A stretch of DNA of 64,000 bases. Source: Pseudarthrobacter sp. NamE5 (GTDB taxonomy: Bacteria > Actinomycetota > Actinomycetes > Actinomycetales > Micrococcaceae). Shown one piece after another: positions 8,607 through 17,216 of this stretch (position 1 is its first letter; each line of letters starts with the position of its first letter). The notes beneath the pieces were generated by a model that worked only from the letters and a program-made list of their open reading frames with translations, searched no databases and had not been told where the DNA came from. The stretch covers positions 1 through 64,000 of the forward strand of contig NZ_VAHO01000017.1 of the NCBI RefSeq assembly GCF_005796225.1, read 5' to 3'. A program made the position numbers and the translations under genes.

Positions 8607-9550
8607 CGGTTTCCTCCAGTTTGGGCGGGCGCCGCAACACCCGTGGTGATGAGGGAGTGGTACTCCACCTCATCCTTTGTCAGTTCCATGTACGCCTCCT
8701 CGAGGCTGGCCTGCAGGGGTGTGAGTTCGTACACCATGATCCGGTTGTCCAGTGCTGTCCGGGCGATCTCCCGCGGCGGCAGTCCGGTGACCTCAAGAAG
8801 TTCGTGGTCCTGGACCTCCACCGAGACGCCGTCAGCCGCCAGCAGGCGCATCAACTGCTGCGGCTGGTCCGTCCGTACCCGCGCCCGCGACTGGCCCTTG
8901 CCCGTGATGATCTCACCGATAGGGGCATCAGCGATGATCCTGCCGCGGCCAATGACAATCAGGTGGTCCGCCGTCAACGCCATCTCGCTCATCAGGTGGC
9001 TGGACAGGAAGACCGTCCGCCCTTCTGATGCAAGGTACTTGACCAGGTTCCGGACCCACACCACACCCTCGGGGTCAAGGCCGTTGACGGGTTCGTCCAG
9101 GATGATGGTCTGCGGATCGCCCAGCAGCGCTGCTGCAATGCCCAGCCGCTGTCCCATGCCCAGCGAGAACCCCTTCACCTTTTTCTTGGACACCTCGCCC
9201 AGGCCGGTCATGTCGATAACCTCCTGGACCCGCTTCCTGGAAATGCTGTGTGTTGCAGCCATGGCCAGGAGGTGGTTGTAAGCAGTCCGGCCGGTGTGGA
9301 CGGCCTTGGCGTCAAGGAGAGAACCGATCTCACGCAGCGGGGCGGAGTGCTGGGCGAAGGGCACGCCGTTGACCGTCACCGAACCGGAGGTGGGCCGGTC
9401 CAGCCCCATAATCATTCTCATCGTGGTGGACTTGCCGGCTCCGTTCGGTCCCAGGAAGCCCGTGACGTGCCCTGCCTGGACGGTGAAGCTGACCCCGTCC
9501 ACGGCGGTTTTATCGCCATAGACCTTGGTCAGCCCTGTTGCCTCAATCAT
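8603..9550 (-). CDS. ABC transporter ATP-binding protein
   Basis: 315 residues from the ATG at 9550, chosen because an AAGGAA ribosome site lies just upstream and MIEATGLTKVYGDKTAV is the usual N-terminus; a longer frame reaches 9631. Walker A GPNGAGKST is near residue 35, a FSLGMGQRLG signature loop near 133, and Walker B TIILDEPVNGLDPEG near 155, followed by the switch His in LSSHLMSEM. The C-terminal ~90 residues form the extra domain found in drug-export ATPases of the CcmA/DrrA class. First gene of the exporter and two-component operon running to 5602. Confidence 0.93.
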   Translation of the reverse strand: MIEATGLTKVYGDKTAVDGVSFTVQAGHVTGFLGPNGAGKSTTMRMIMGLDRPTSGSVTVNGVPFAQHSAPLREIGSLLDAKAVHTGRTAYNHLLAMAATHSISRKRVQEVIDMTGLGEVSKKKVKGFSLGMGQRLGIAAALLGDPQTIILDEPVNGLDPEGVVWVRNLVKYLASEGRTVFLSSHLMSEMALTADHLIVIGRGRIIADAPIGEIITGKGQSRARVRTDQPQQLMRLLAADGVSVEVQDHELLEVTGLPPREIARTALDNRIMVYELTPLQASLEEAYMELTKDEVEYHSLITTGVAAPAQTGGNR

Positions 9551-9725
9551 GGATTGTTCCTTCTGACGGCAGCTATGCACTGCGGGATGCGCTTTTTCGA
9601 AGATTGGTAAGCACCACGCTACCCACGGCACGTCCGGATTTGCGCCGGTCTCAGGGATGATTCAGGGGAGGGTCAGGGTACTCCCCTTGGATGACCGGCC
9701 CGGCGACAACCGGCGCTGTGAATCA

Positions 9726-11222
9726 TCAGGAATGGGGAGAGTAATAGGTGAGGGCGCGGGGCCGCAGGGTGTACTCGACGCTGCGCACGCCAGCCAGTGC
9801 TTCACCGTCAACCGCCAATGCCATTGGTGATCCGCCGGCATCGATGCGCACCGTTGTTGCCTCTGACAGGTGGGTAATGCGGGAAGTTGCCACCGTCCCG
9901 GTCAGCACCGACCACAGCAGCCGGACCCGCGCAAAGGATTCATCGGCTGTGATCATGCGGACGTCCAGGACGCCGTCGTCCATAACCGGGCGCAGCAAGG
10001 GGGCATGGTCGCGTGGGTAGTAGCGGCCGCGGCCGACGTAGGCGATCCATACTTTGTGCCGCCTGCCGTCCACGGTCAGAGTGGTGGGGGTACCCGCAGC
10101 GAAGGTGCGGAGCATCGCCACCACACCGGCCAGTGGCTTTCCCAAGGCTGGCTTCAGCTGTTCCCGCCGACGGACGAAGTTGGGGTAGAGGCCCACGCTG
10201 GAGGTGTTCAACATGGTCAACTGGGCCCTTTCCGGGTTGCCTGCCAGCCCCCGCTCCACGGTGACGATGCCGATGTCCGCCAGTGCCGCTTCCCCCTTCG
10301 ATGCCGCGGCCACGGCATCCTTGAGGCTTCCGGTCCCGGCGTCGCGGGCAAAATGGTTGAGTGTGCCGCCCGGCAGGACCAACAGCGGAAGGGACCGTTC
10401 GACGGCGGCAGCGGCCGCAGCCCCGACGGTCCCGTCCCCGCCGTAGACGCCGAGGGCACGGGTTCCAAGGTAGTCCGCTGTCTTGCTGATCTCCTGGGGC
10501 AGGTCCTCCTCAGGGTGGACCGTATTGATATACGCCTTGGGGAATACCTTCTGGAGGGCGGCTGCGGTTTCTTCCGTGAAGGATCCGCCCAAGGTGTTAA
10601 CCACGATACTCAGGCCGTCTCCACCCGGCAGTTCCGGCGCCGGCGTCCAAGTACGCGCTACCTGTGGAAAAGGCGGGCGCACAGGCCACCAGTGGCGCGT
10701 CAGCAAGGCGGCGCCGGCGCCCAGGGCTGAACCGAAGAGGACATCGGAGGGCCAGTGGGCACCGGTGTGGACGCGTGAATACGCCACCCCCAGAGCCGCC
10801 GGGGCCAGCACCGCACCGAGGGCCGGCTGCACCAGCCCCACTCCGGTAGCGAAGGCTACGGCAGACGCAGAATGACCGGATGGCATGGAGGAGCTGGTGG
10901 GCTGGGGATGGACAAACCGGAACACGGGGAGGTGCTCCGGAAGCGGTCGGGTCCGGGGGAGCAGCGTCTTGAAGATGCCATTGGTGACCGCTGACGCGAA
11001 CGCTTGGGCTATGAGTCCGTGCAGGGCCGCGCGGCGCGGCCGCCCCGGGAACGCAGCCATGGCCGCAGCAGCCGCCATCCAGAGTTTCCCGCGGTTGGCG
11101 GAGGCGGAAAGCCGGCGGAAGAAAGCGTCATGGTTGCCGCCCGGCAGATCCGATACATGCCGGACCAGGTATCGATCTGCCCGGCCGATCCAACGATGGC
11201 TTCCCCGCCATTTGCTCTGCAT
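9726..11222 (-). CDS. PAP2 phosphatase - diacylglycerol kinase-like fusion protein
   Basis: 498 residues joining two lipid enzymes. Residues about 60-185 carry the three PAP2 phosphatase motifs: KTLLPRTRPLPEH, MPSGHSASA and SRVHTGAHWPSDVLFG. Residues about 200-498 form a diacylglycerol kinase/YegS-like catalytic domain with the nucleotide loop GGDGTVGAAAAAA and LPGGTLNHFARD. Such fusions are known in actinobacteria and are thought to act on phospholipid or polyprenyl-phosphate intermediates; the physiological substrate is not established. The hydrophobic helices are confined to the PAP2 part. It stands alone between the ABC system and the MFS gene. Confidence 0.93.
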   Translation of the reverse strand: MQSKWRGSHRWIGRADRYLVRHVSDLPGGNHDAFFRRLSASANRGKLWMAAAAAMAAFPGRPRRAALHGLIAQAFASAVTNGIFKTLLPRTRPLPEHLPVFRFVHPQPTSSSMPSGHSASAVAFATGVGLVQPALGAVLAPAALGVAYSRVHTGAHWPSDVLFGSALGAGAALLTRHWWPVRPPFPQVARTWTPAPELPGGDGLSIVVNTLGGSFTEETAAALQKVFPKAYINTVHPEEDLPQEISKTADYLGTRALGVYGGDGTVGAAAAAAVERSLPLLVLPGGTLNHFARDAGTGSLKDAVAAASKGEAALADIGIVTVERGLAGNPERAQLTMLNTSSVGLYPNFVRRREQLKPALGKPLAGVVAMLRTFAAGTPTTLTVDGRRHKVWIAYVGRGRYYPRDHAPLLRPVMDDGVLDVRMITADESFARVRLLWSVLTGTVATSRITHLSEATTVRIDAGGSPMALAVDGEALAGVRSVEYTLRPRALTYYSPHS

Positions 11223-11288
11223 TCCCTCACCCTACCGCTGGAGCAGGGCAGGAATGCTGCTGACCTGGGGAGACTCCTGGACGCGCCG

Positions 11289-12485
11289 CTACTCCGTTGG
11301 AAGAGGCTTGGCGGCACCAGCCAGGAGCAGGGCAAGGAGGATTGGCGCAAGAATGGCCAGGAGCGCCAGGTGAATGCCGGTGAGGTCCCCGAGGTATCCC
11401 AGCAGGGGAGGTCCGGCCAGGAAGGAGATATAGCCCAGGGTAGATACCACCGAAACCCTCGCGGCAGCGTGCTTCGGATCGTCTGCGGCGGCGGACATGC
11501 CCATGGGGAAGGCAAGCGCCGCTCCAATGCCCCAGAGGGCTGCCCCCGCGGCAGCAAGCGACACATTTCCGGCAAGCACGAAGAGGCACAGGCCAGCAGC
11601 CGCGGCCGCCATGCTCGCCCGCAGAACGGCAACCCGCCCGTACTTGTCGATCACCCGGCCGCCGAGGAACCGCATGGCGGTCATGGCCAGGACAAAGAGG
11701 GCAAACATCAACGCACCAGTGGACTCGGAGGTCCCGAGCCCGTCCACGGAGGCTTTCGCGATCCAGTCGTTGCCTGCGCCCTCGGTCAGGGTGGCACCCA
11801 GGACCACAACGCCGATGAGCAGGGTCCTGCTGTCACGCCAAGCGGAGGGGCCCTTGGCCGGCTTGGGTTCACCGTCAGCGCGAACAGGTGCCCCAACGTG
11901 TGGAAGGAAGTAGCGGGGAGCAACCATGGTCACCAGCAGCACTATCCCCACGATGACCAGCAGGTGCAGCGGCAGGCCGACCCCCAGGGTTGAAAGCCCG
12001 GCGCCCACCAGCGCCCCGATGAAGGCGCCGCCACTGAAGGCAGCATGGAACTGCGGCATGATGGTGCGCCGCAGTTTATGTTCCACGTCGGCCCCCTCGA
12101 TGTTCTGGGACACGTCCCACAGGCCAATGGCTATGCCAAAAAAGAACAGGGCAACTGCTGTGCCCACAATTGACGTGGCCGAGAGCGACAGTGCGATGCC
12201 AACCCCCGCCAGGGAGGCCAGGAGCCCGCCGCAGCGGACGGTGTTGGCGGTTCCGATCCTCCCTACCACCAGTCCTGCCGTGGGCAGTGCCAGCAGCGAA
12301 CCGATGGCCGTGCACAGCAACAGGGTACCCATCTGCCCCGACGTGATCTGGAGGGTCTCGGTGACCGCGGGGATCCTTGCCGCCCAGCTGGCAAACACCA
12401 GTCCGTTGATTCCGAAGACCACAAACGTGGCTGCTGCGGCCGCTTTCAGCCCCACCTGCTGTTCCGTACCGGTTTTGATGCTCAT
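11289..12485 (-). CDS. Major facilitator superfamily transporter
   Basis: 398 residues with twelve predicted hydrophobic segments in two six-helix halves separated by a charged loop near residues 185-210. The loop between helices 2 and 3 reads GLVVGRIGTANT, a weak form of the MFS signature, and an equivalent GGRVIDKYGRVAVLR lies in the second half. The pattern FGINGLVFASWAARIPAVTE at the N-terminus is shared with YbjJ-like MFS proteins, some of which export sugars or small effectors. The start overlaps the end of the DeoR-type regulator gene by four bases, so the two form an operon. The substrate is unknown. Confidence 0.9.
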   Translation of the reverse strand: MSIKTGTEQQVGLKAAAAATFVVFGINGLVFASWAARIPAVTETLQITSGQMGTLLLCTAIGSLLALPTAGLVVGRIGTANTVRCGGLLASLAGVGIALSLSATSIVGTAVALFFFGIAIGLWDVSQNIEGADVEHKLRRTIMPQFHAAFSGGAFIGALVGAGLSTLGVGLPLHLLVIVGIVLLVTMVAPRYFLPHVGAPVRADGEPKPAKGPSAWRDSRTLLIGVVVLGATLTEGAGNDWIAKASVDGLGTSESTGALMFALFVLAMTAMRFLGGRVIDKYGRVAVLRASMAAAAAGLCLFVLAGNVSLAAAGAALWGIGAALAFPMGMSAAADDPKHAAARVSVVSTLGYISFLAGPPLLGYLGDLTGIHLALLAILAPILLALLLAGAAKPLPTE

Positions 12486-13252
12486 ACAGTCACTACTTCC
12501 ATCGAGTATTCGTCGAGACGCGCACGCTCTTCCGCGCTGAAAACCTTGTCCGTCACCAGGACATCCACCCGTTCAAGGCCGGAGACCAGTACGCGGGCCT
12601 GCGCATGCCATTTGGAGGCGGCAGCGGCGACCACCACCCGCCCGGCAGACGCCAGTCCCGCCTTTTTCACCGCGGCATCTTCGAGGTCGTGGGCCAGCAG
12701 CCCGTCGGTGAAATCCACGGCGCAGGGGGTTACCACCGCAGTGTCGAAGCGGAGGGATCGGATGTTCGTTTCGGTGAGGGGGCCGCGAAAACTGAGCTCG
12801 CCCGGGATGAGGCCGCCTCCGGGCAGCAGGAGCGCTGGCCTGATCCCCGCTTTTTCCCCGACCACCGCTGCGTTGAGGGCCTGCAGGGACATGGGCATCA
12901 GCGTCAGTTCCCGCCCTGTCAGCCTCCGGGCCACCTCGGTGGCGGTGCTGCCGCTGTCCAGCCAGACATGTTCGCGGGGCCTGAGCAACTCAGCCACCGC
13001 GGCGGCGATCCGCTTCTTGACGTCCTGGTCCTCCAGCTCGCGCTGGCCGTACCCTGGATTCTCTCCCCGCCCGATCAGGCTCTGCGCCCCGCCGTGGATG
13101 CGTCGCAGGACGCCGCGGCCTGCGAGAATTTCAAGGTCGCGGCGAATGGTGGCGCCGGAGGCTTGGCACGCCTCGGTCAGCTCGTCCACGGTCACCTGGG
13201 ACCGTTCGCGGAGAATCTCCGCAATAGTCCGATGGCGTTCTTCCGTCCGCAT
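12482..13252 (-). CDS. DeoR/GlpR family transcriptional regulator
   Basis: 256 residues from the ATG at 13252. A longer frame reaches 13294, but the family N-terminus is MRTEERHRTIAEILRERSQV. The N-terminal winged helix has the DeoR signature (VTVDELTEACQASGATIRRD, then LEILAGRGVLRRIHGGA). The C-terminal sensor domain (about 75-250) is of the DeoRC type that binds sugar phosphates, with VWLDSGSTATEVARRL near residue 100. It is translationally coupled to the MFS gene and probably controls it. Three TGATCA palindromes overlap its start region and TGAGAGAG-type repeats lie just beyond; both are candidate operators. Confidence 0.92.
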   Translation of the reverse strand: MRTEERHRTIAEILRERSQVTVDELTEACQASGATIRRDLEILAGRGVLRRIHGGAQSLIGRGENPGYGQRELEDQDVKKRIAAAVAELLRPREHVWLDSGSTATEVARRLTGRELTLMPMSLQALNAAVVGEKAGIRPALLLPGGGLIPGELSFRGPLTETNIRSLRFDTAVVTPCAVDFTDGLLAHDLEDAAVKKAGLASAGRVVVAAAASKWHAQARVLVSGLERVDVLVTDKVFSAEERARLDEYSMEVVTV

Positions 13253-13286
13253 GATCAAATGATAGCAACTTCTGATCAACTGATCA
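13252..13286. promoter_or_regulatory. TGATCA palindromes at the DeoR gene start (candidate operator)
   Basis: Three copies of the palindrome TGATCA lie at 13252-13257, 13273-13278 and 13281-13286, the last two spaced eight bases start to start. They overlap the regulator's start codon and leader, where an autoregulator would bind. The function is inferred from position only. Confidence 0.4.
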
Positions 13287-13298
13287 TAAGGCAATCAG

Positions 13299-13391
13299 AC
13301 GCTCTCTCACTTAATGTGCCTGTTACGCGAACGCTCCTGCACTGATGAGAGAGGGTTGGCCGAAAACGCGCATCAAATGAGAGAGCGTTGG
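13299..13391. repeat. TGAGAGAG-type repeats between the DeoR gene and the ABC-F gene
   Basis: TGAGAGAG(G/C)GTTGG occurs at 13346-13359 and 13378-13391, and the inverted core ACGCTCTCTCA at 13299-13309. The outer two copies form an imperfect inverted repeat of about 17 bases with a 60-base spacer, too long for a terminator. Their position upstream of the DeoR-MFS operon makes them a second operator candidate. Confidence 0.5.
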
Positions 13392-13392
13392 G

Positions 13393-15075
13393 TCAGCGGG
13401 CGCGCTCCACGCGCTTTTCATCCCACACCGGCTCGCTGGACTCGTACACCTTGCCGTCTGCTCCGAACACCAGGAAGCGGTCGAACGTCCGGGCAAACCA
13501 GCGGTCGTGCGTCACGGCGAGGACAGTTCCCTCGAAGTGGTCAATGGCCCGCTCCAGCGCCTCCGCGGAGTGCAGGTCCAGGTTGTCCGTGGGCTCATCG
13601 AGCAGCAGCAGCGTGGCCCCGCTGAGCTGCAGGAGCAGGATCTGGAACCGTGCCTGCTGGCCGCCGGAAAGTGACTCATACTTCTGTTCCGACTGGCCTG
13701 CCAGCCCGTAGCCATCCAGCGCTCCGGCTGCTGCCTCGCGGCCCAGGCCGGACCGGTGTTCATCGCCGCGGTGCAGGATTTCCAGCAACGTCTTGCCCAG
13801 CAGGTCAGGCCTAACGTGCGTCTGGGCAAAGAATCCGGGCCGGATCCTGGCGCCCAGTTTCACCGTCCCCTCGTGCGGGACTTCGGCAATCTCGACGTCG
13901 GACACGGGGAGGTGCTCCCGCTCAGGATCGGTTCCACCGGTGGCCAACAGCCGTAGGAAGTGCGATTTCCCGGACCCGTTAGACCCCAGCACGCCCACCC
14001 TGTCGCCGAACCACACTTCGGTGGAAAAGGGCTTCATGAGCCCGATAAGTTCCAAATTCTCCGCAACGATGGCCCGCTTGGCGGTGCGCCCGCCGCGGAG
14101 CCGCATCTGCACGTTCTGCTCGATCGGCAGCGCCTCGGGCGGACCAATTTCCAGGAACTTGGCAAGGCGCGTCTGGGCAGCGTGGTAGCGGTTGGCCATG
14201 TCCGAACGGAAGGCGGCCTTGTTCTTGTACATATTGACGAGTTCCTTGAGCTTCACGTGCTCCTCGTCCCACCGCTTGCGCAGCTCCTCAAAACGCGCGT
14301 TGCGGTCCGCCCGCGCCTCGACGTAGGAACCGAATCCGCCGCCGTGGACCCAGGCCGCTGCGCCGTTTATTCCCGGTTCGAGCGTCACGATGCGTCCAGC
14401 CGCATTGTTGAGCAGCTCCCGGTCGTGGCTGATAAAAAAGACCGTCTTCCTGGATTCGTTCAGCTTGTCCTCAAGCCAGCGCTTGCCCGGGACGTCCAGG
14501 TAGTTATCCGGTTCATCCAGCAGCAGCAGGTCGTCGGGCCCGGCAAACAGCGCCTCGAGCACCAGCCGTTTCTGCTCACCTCCGGAAAGGCTCGACGCCG
14601 GGCGGTGCTGCGCGCGGTCAAAAGAAAGTCCCAGCGCGGCCATGCACACCTCGTCCCAGACGGTCTCGACGTCGTACCCGCCTGCATCCCCCCAGTCCAC
14701 TATCGCCTGAGCGTAGCGCATCTGGCTGGGTTCGTCGTCGTGCTCCACCATCGCCAGCTCGGCCTCGTCCACTTCGCGGGCCGCGGCGGCCAGCGCTGGC
14801 GGCGCAGCGGACACCAGCAGGTCACGGACCGTTGAACCGTCGCGGACCTGGCCCACGAACTGGCGCATAATGCCCATGTTCCCGGAGCGCCCGATGACCC
14901 CTTCGTCGGGAAACAAGTCTCCCGCGATGATCCGGAACAACGTGGTTTTGCCTGTGCCGTTGGGTCCAATCAAGGCGGTTTTGCTGCCGTCCGGGACCTT
15001 GAAGGTCACTCCATTGAGCAGTTGGGTGCCGTCGGAGAGGAAGTAGTCGATGCCGGAAACGTCAATATGGGCCAC
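13393..15075 (-). CDS. ABC-F family ATP-binding protein
   Basis: 560 residues from the GTG at 15075, chosen because a GGGAAG site lies about seven bases upstream and AHIDVSGIDYFLSDGTQLL is the usual N-terminus; an ATG at 15084 and one at 15138 are alternatives. There are two ABC modules and no membrane segments. The first has Walker A GPNGTGKTT, signature LSGGEQKRL and Walker B LLLLDEPDNYLD; the second has GSNGSGKSH, LSGGQQARF and LLLLDEPTDNLD. A charged linker of about 80 residues between them carries the ABC-F helix pair. ABC-F proteins act on the ribosome as translation factors or antibiotic-protection factors; which applies here cannot be told. Confidence 0.92.
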   Translation of the reverse strand: MAHIDVSGIDYFLSDGTQLLNGVTFKVPDGSKTALIGPNGTGKTTLFRIIAGDLFPDEGVIGRSGNMGIMRQFVGQVRDGSTVRDLLVSAAPPALAAAAREVDEAELAMVEHDDEPSQMRYAQAIVDWGDAGGYDVETVWDEVCMAALGLSFDRAQHRPASSLSGGEQKRLVLEALFAGPDDLLLLDEPDNYLDVPGKRWLEDKLNESRKTVFFISHDRELLNNAAGRIVTLEPGINGAAAWVHGGGFGSYVEARADRNARFEELRKRWDEEHVKLKELVNMYKNKAAFRSDMANRYHAAQTRLAKFLEIGPPEALPIEQNVQMRLRGGRTAKRAIVAENLELIGLMKPFSTEVWFGDRVGVLGSNGSGKSHFLRLLATGGTDPEREHLPVSDVEIAEVPHEGTVKLGARIRPGFFAQTHVRPDLLGKTLLEILHRGDEHRSGLGREAAAGALDGYGLAGQSEQKYESLSGGQQARFQILLLQLSGATLLLLDEPTDNLDLHSAEALERAIDHFEGTVLAVTHDRWFARTFDRFLVFGADGKVYESSEPVWDEKRVERAR

Positions 15076-15163
15076 ACGTTCCATCTTCCCACGGCCACCC
15101 TTGGAGTCATTGTCCAGATATGCCGGGTTGCCGCCCACGAGTCTGCATAGCTGGGCAAGAACT

Positions 15164-17161
15164 CTAGCCAGCGCCGGTGAGGAACTCCTTCAGCAGCGGA
15201 CCGGAAGTAGTGGCCCCCAGGCCGCCATCCTCTACGAAGACGGCAACGGCCAGGTCCCCCTGGACGGCCACGATCCAAGCGTGGGTCTTCGGGGGGTTTT
15301 CCTTGCCGAATTCCGCCGTTCCTGTCTTGGCTCCCACAGGCGCACCGGGCACGCTGGACAGGAAACCGGCGTGGCCCGAGGTGACCACGGCCCGCATCAT
15401 GTCGGCCAGGGAAGCAGCCTCGGCCGCAGTGATCGGCTCGTCCGAAGCAGTGGCCGGCGCTTCTGCCGTAGCGGTGGCGGACGGCTGGGCGGCGGGCGCC
15501 GTGGAACCGCTCGTGGTACCGGCAGCTGCAGCGCCGCCGTCGGGATTTATGACCAGCTGGGGCGAAACAGGACCGCCCTTTGCCACTGATCCGGCCATCA
15601 TCGCTGCAGCCAGCGGCGAGAGCAGCACCTTGCCCTGGCCAATCATGGAAGCGGCATGCTCCGTTCCGGTTGCCTCGCCGGGAACGGAGCCAAGGAACGC
15701 TTCGGCGCCCAGTGAGGGCGCTTCGACGGCGATTCCCATGGCCAGTGCCGCAGCCTCAAGCTGTCCCTGAGATACCGCGTCACGGGCCGCGATGAATGCC
15801 GTATTGCAGGAATGGGCGAAGGCATCGCGCAGGCTCACCGAGCCGAGGGAGGTGCCTGGGTACCCTTCGGCATTCTTGAAGGTCCGCCCATCCACCGTCA
15901 GGGTGGGCGTGCATTCAACCTTCGAGTCAGGGGTCAGCCCGTTGCGGAACATGGCCAGTGAGTCCACCATTTTGAAGATGGACCCCGGCGCGTACTGGCC
16001 CAGCATGGCTGTGTTGTAGCCATTGCTGCCCGGACCGGATGCGACGGCGAGGACGGCTCCGCTCGACGGACGCAAAGCAACGATTGCAGACGCCGGGCCA
16101 ACGTCCTCCAGGGTGGATTCCGCCAGTGACTGGAGCCGGGGATCGATGGTTGTTTTCAGCGGGGTTCCCGGCGTGGGAGCCACTTCGAACAGCACCCGCC
16201 TGGGGTCCGTGGCCGCAGACTGAGTCTGTTCCCGGGTGAGGTCGGCGCGCTGCGCGCGAATGACGACGGCGTCAGTCCCCCTGAGCTGTTTGTCATACTG
16301 CTGCTGCAGGCCGCCGATGCCGGTGACGTCGCCGGCGGTCAGGGCGCCTTCGGATGCTTCAATCTGCTCTGCAGTGGCCTCCCCCACGGTGCCCAGCACG
16401 GCGCGGGCGAACGTCCGGCTGGGCGCCAGCGGAATGGAGCCGGGAATGGCGACGGCGCCCGGAATGGCTGCTATCTGTTCATTGGTGACGGTCCGCCCCT
16501 CTTCCCGCAGGGTGATCGCGGAAACGAAAGCTTCGGCTCCCGAGGCCTGCACCCGCTGGACGTAACCGGCCGGGTCAACGCCGACTAGAGCGGCGAGTTT
16601 GGTGGCGGAATCGGCTGGATCGGCCCCGCGCAGCTGAGGCTTGTCAATACCGACGTTCACCACGGGCCGGTAAGTGACAAGGGGGACATCGCCCGCCCCG
16701 AGGATATCCCCCCGCGGCGGGGACTGGGAGCCTTTAGTGAGGATCTCGCTGTCCGCCAGGCCGGGGGCCAGAGTGGCGGGATCCCACACGGCCAGCCACT
16801 TGTCTCCGGACTTCCTGAAGTTCGCCGGGACCGTGTACTTCCACTCCGCGTCGCCGAATTTCCAGGTGTAGTTCAGGGGTGCGGAAGCGTTGTCCCCGTC
16901 AAGGGCTACCTCACCTGCCTGGACCTCCGGCTTCTGTGGTTCCAGTGCAGCGAAGACGTTCCGCAGCTGGTCAGTGGCGGCTGCAGCGTCTTTGCCGTCG
17001 AAGGCCACCGGTTTCAGGTCCAGCGCGGCCACACCCGCAGCGTACTGCTGCGCCGCGGTTTCGGCACCGCTCCTGCCGTCGTCGCAGGCCACCACCGACG
17101 ACCCCAGAACAAGCACAGCTACGGCAACCGAAATTTTTGTGTTTTTCCCCATGGGGGCCAT
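15164..17161 (-). CDS. Lipoprotein penicillin-binding protein (MecA-N / transpeptidase)
   Basis: About 665 residues from the ATG at 17161; ATG codons at 17203 and 17152 are alternatives. The N-terminus has a hydrophobic segment ending VLGSSVVAC, a probable lipobox, so the protein should be lipid-anchored outside the membrane. Next come an NTF2-like (MecA_N) domain, a PBP dimerisation domain, and a transpeptidase domain with active-site PGSIFK, SCNT and AKTGTAE. It cross-links peptidoglycan. The domain order is that of low-affinity class B PBPs such as PBP2a; that does not prove resistance. A Thr/Ala-rich insert of about 40 residues precedes the final KTGT motif. Confidence 0.9.
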   Translation of the reverse strand: MAPMGKNTKISVAVAVLVLGSSVVACDDGRSGAETAAQQYAAGVAALDLKPVAFDGKDAAAATDQLRNVFAALEPQKPEVQAGEVALDGDNASAPLNYTWKFGDAEWKYTVPANFRKSGDKWLAVWDPATLAPGLADSEILTKGSQSPPRGDILGAGDVPLVTYRPVVNVGIDKPQLRGADPADSATKLAALVGVDPAGYVQRVQASGAEAFVSAITLREEGRTVTNEQIAAIPGAVAIPGSIPLAPSRTFARAVLGTVGEATAEQIEASEGALTAGDVTGIGGLQQQYDKQLRGTDAVVIRAQRADLTREQTQSAATDPRRVLFEVAPTPGTPLKTTIDPRLQSLAESTLEDVGPASAIVALRPSSGAVLAVASGPGSNGYNTAMLGQYAPGSIFKMVDSLAMFRNGLTPDSKVECTPTLTVDGRTFKNAEGYPGTSLGSVSLRDAFAHSCNTAFIAARDAVSQGQLEAAALAMGIAVEAPSLGAEAFLGSVPGEATGTEHAASMIGQGKVLLSPLAAAMMAGSVAKGGPVSPQLVINPDGGAAAAGTTSGSTAPAAQPSATATAEAPATASDEPITAAEAASLADMMRAVVTSGHAGFLSSVPGAPVGAKTGTAEFGKENPPKTHAWIVAVQGDLAVAVFVEDGGLGATTSGPLLKEFLTGAG

Positions 17162-17216
17162 TATCCCCGGCTTTTGCCCAGCTTTTGCCATTCCCGTAAC
17201 CATGGGGTGCGCCAGT

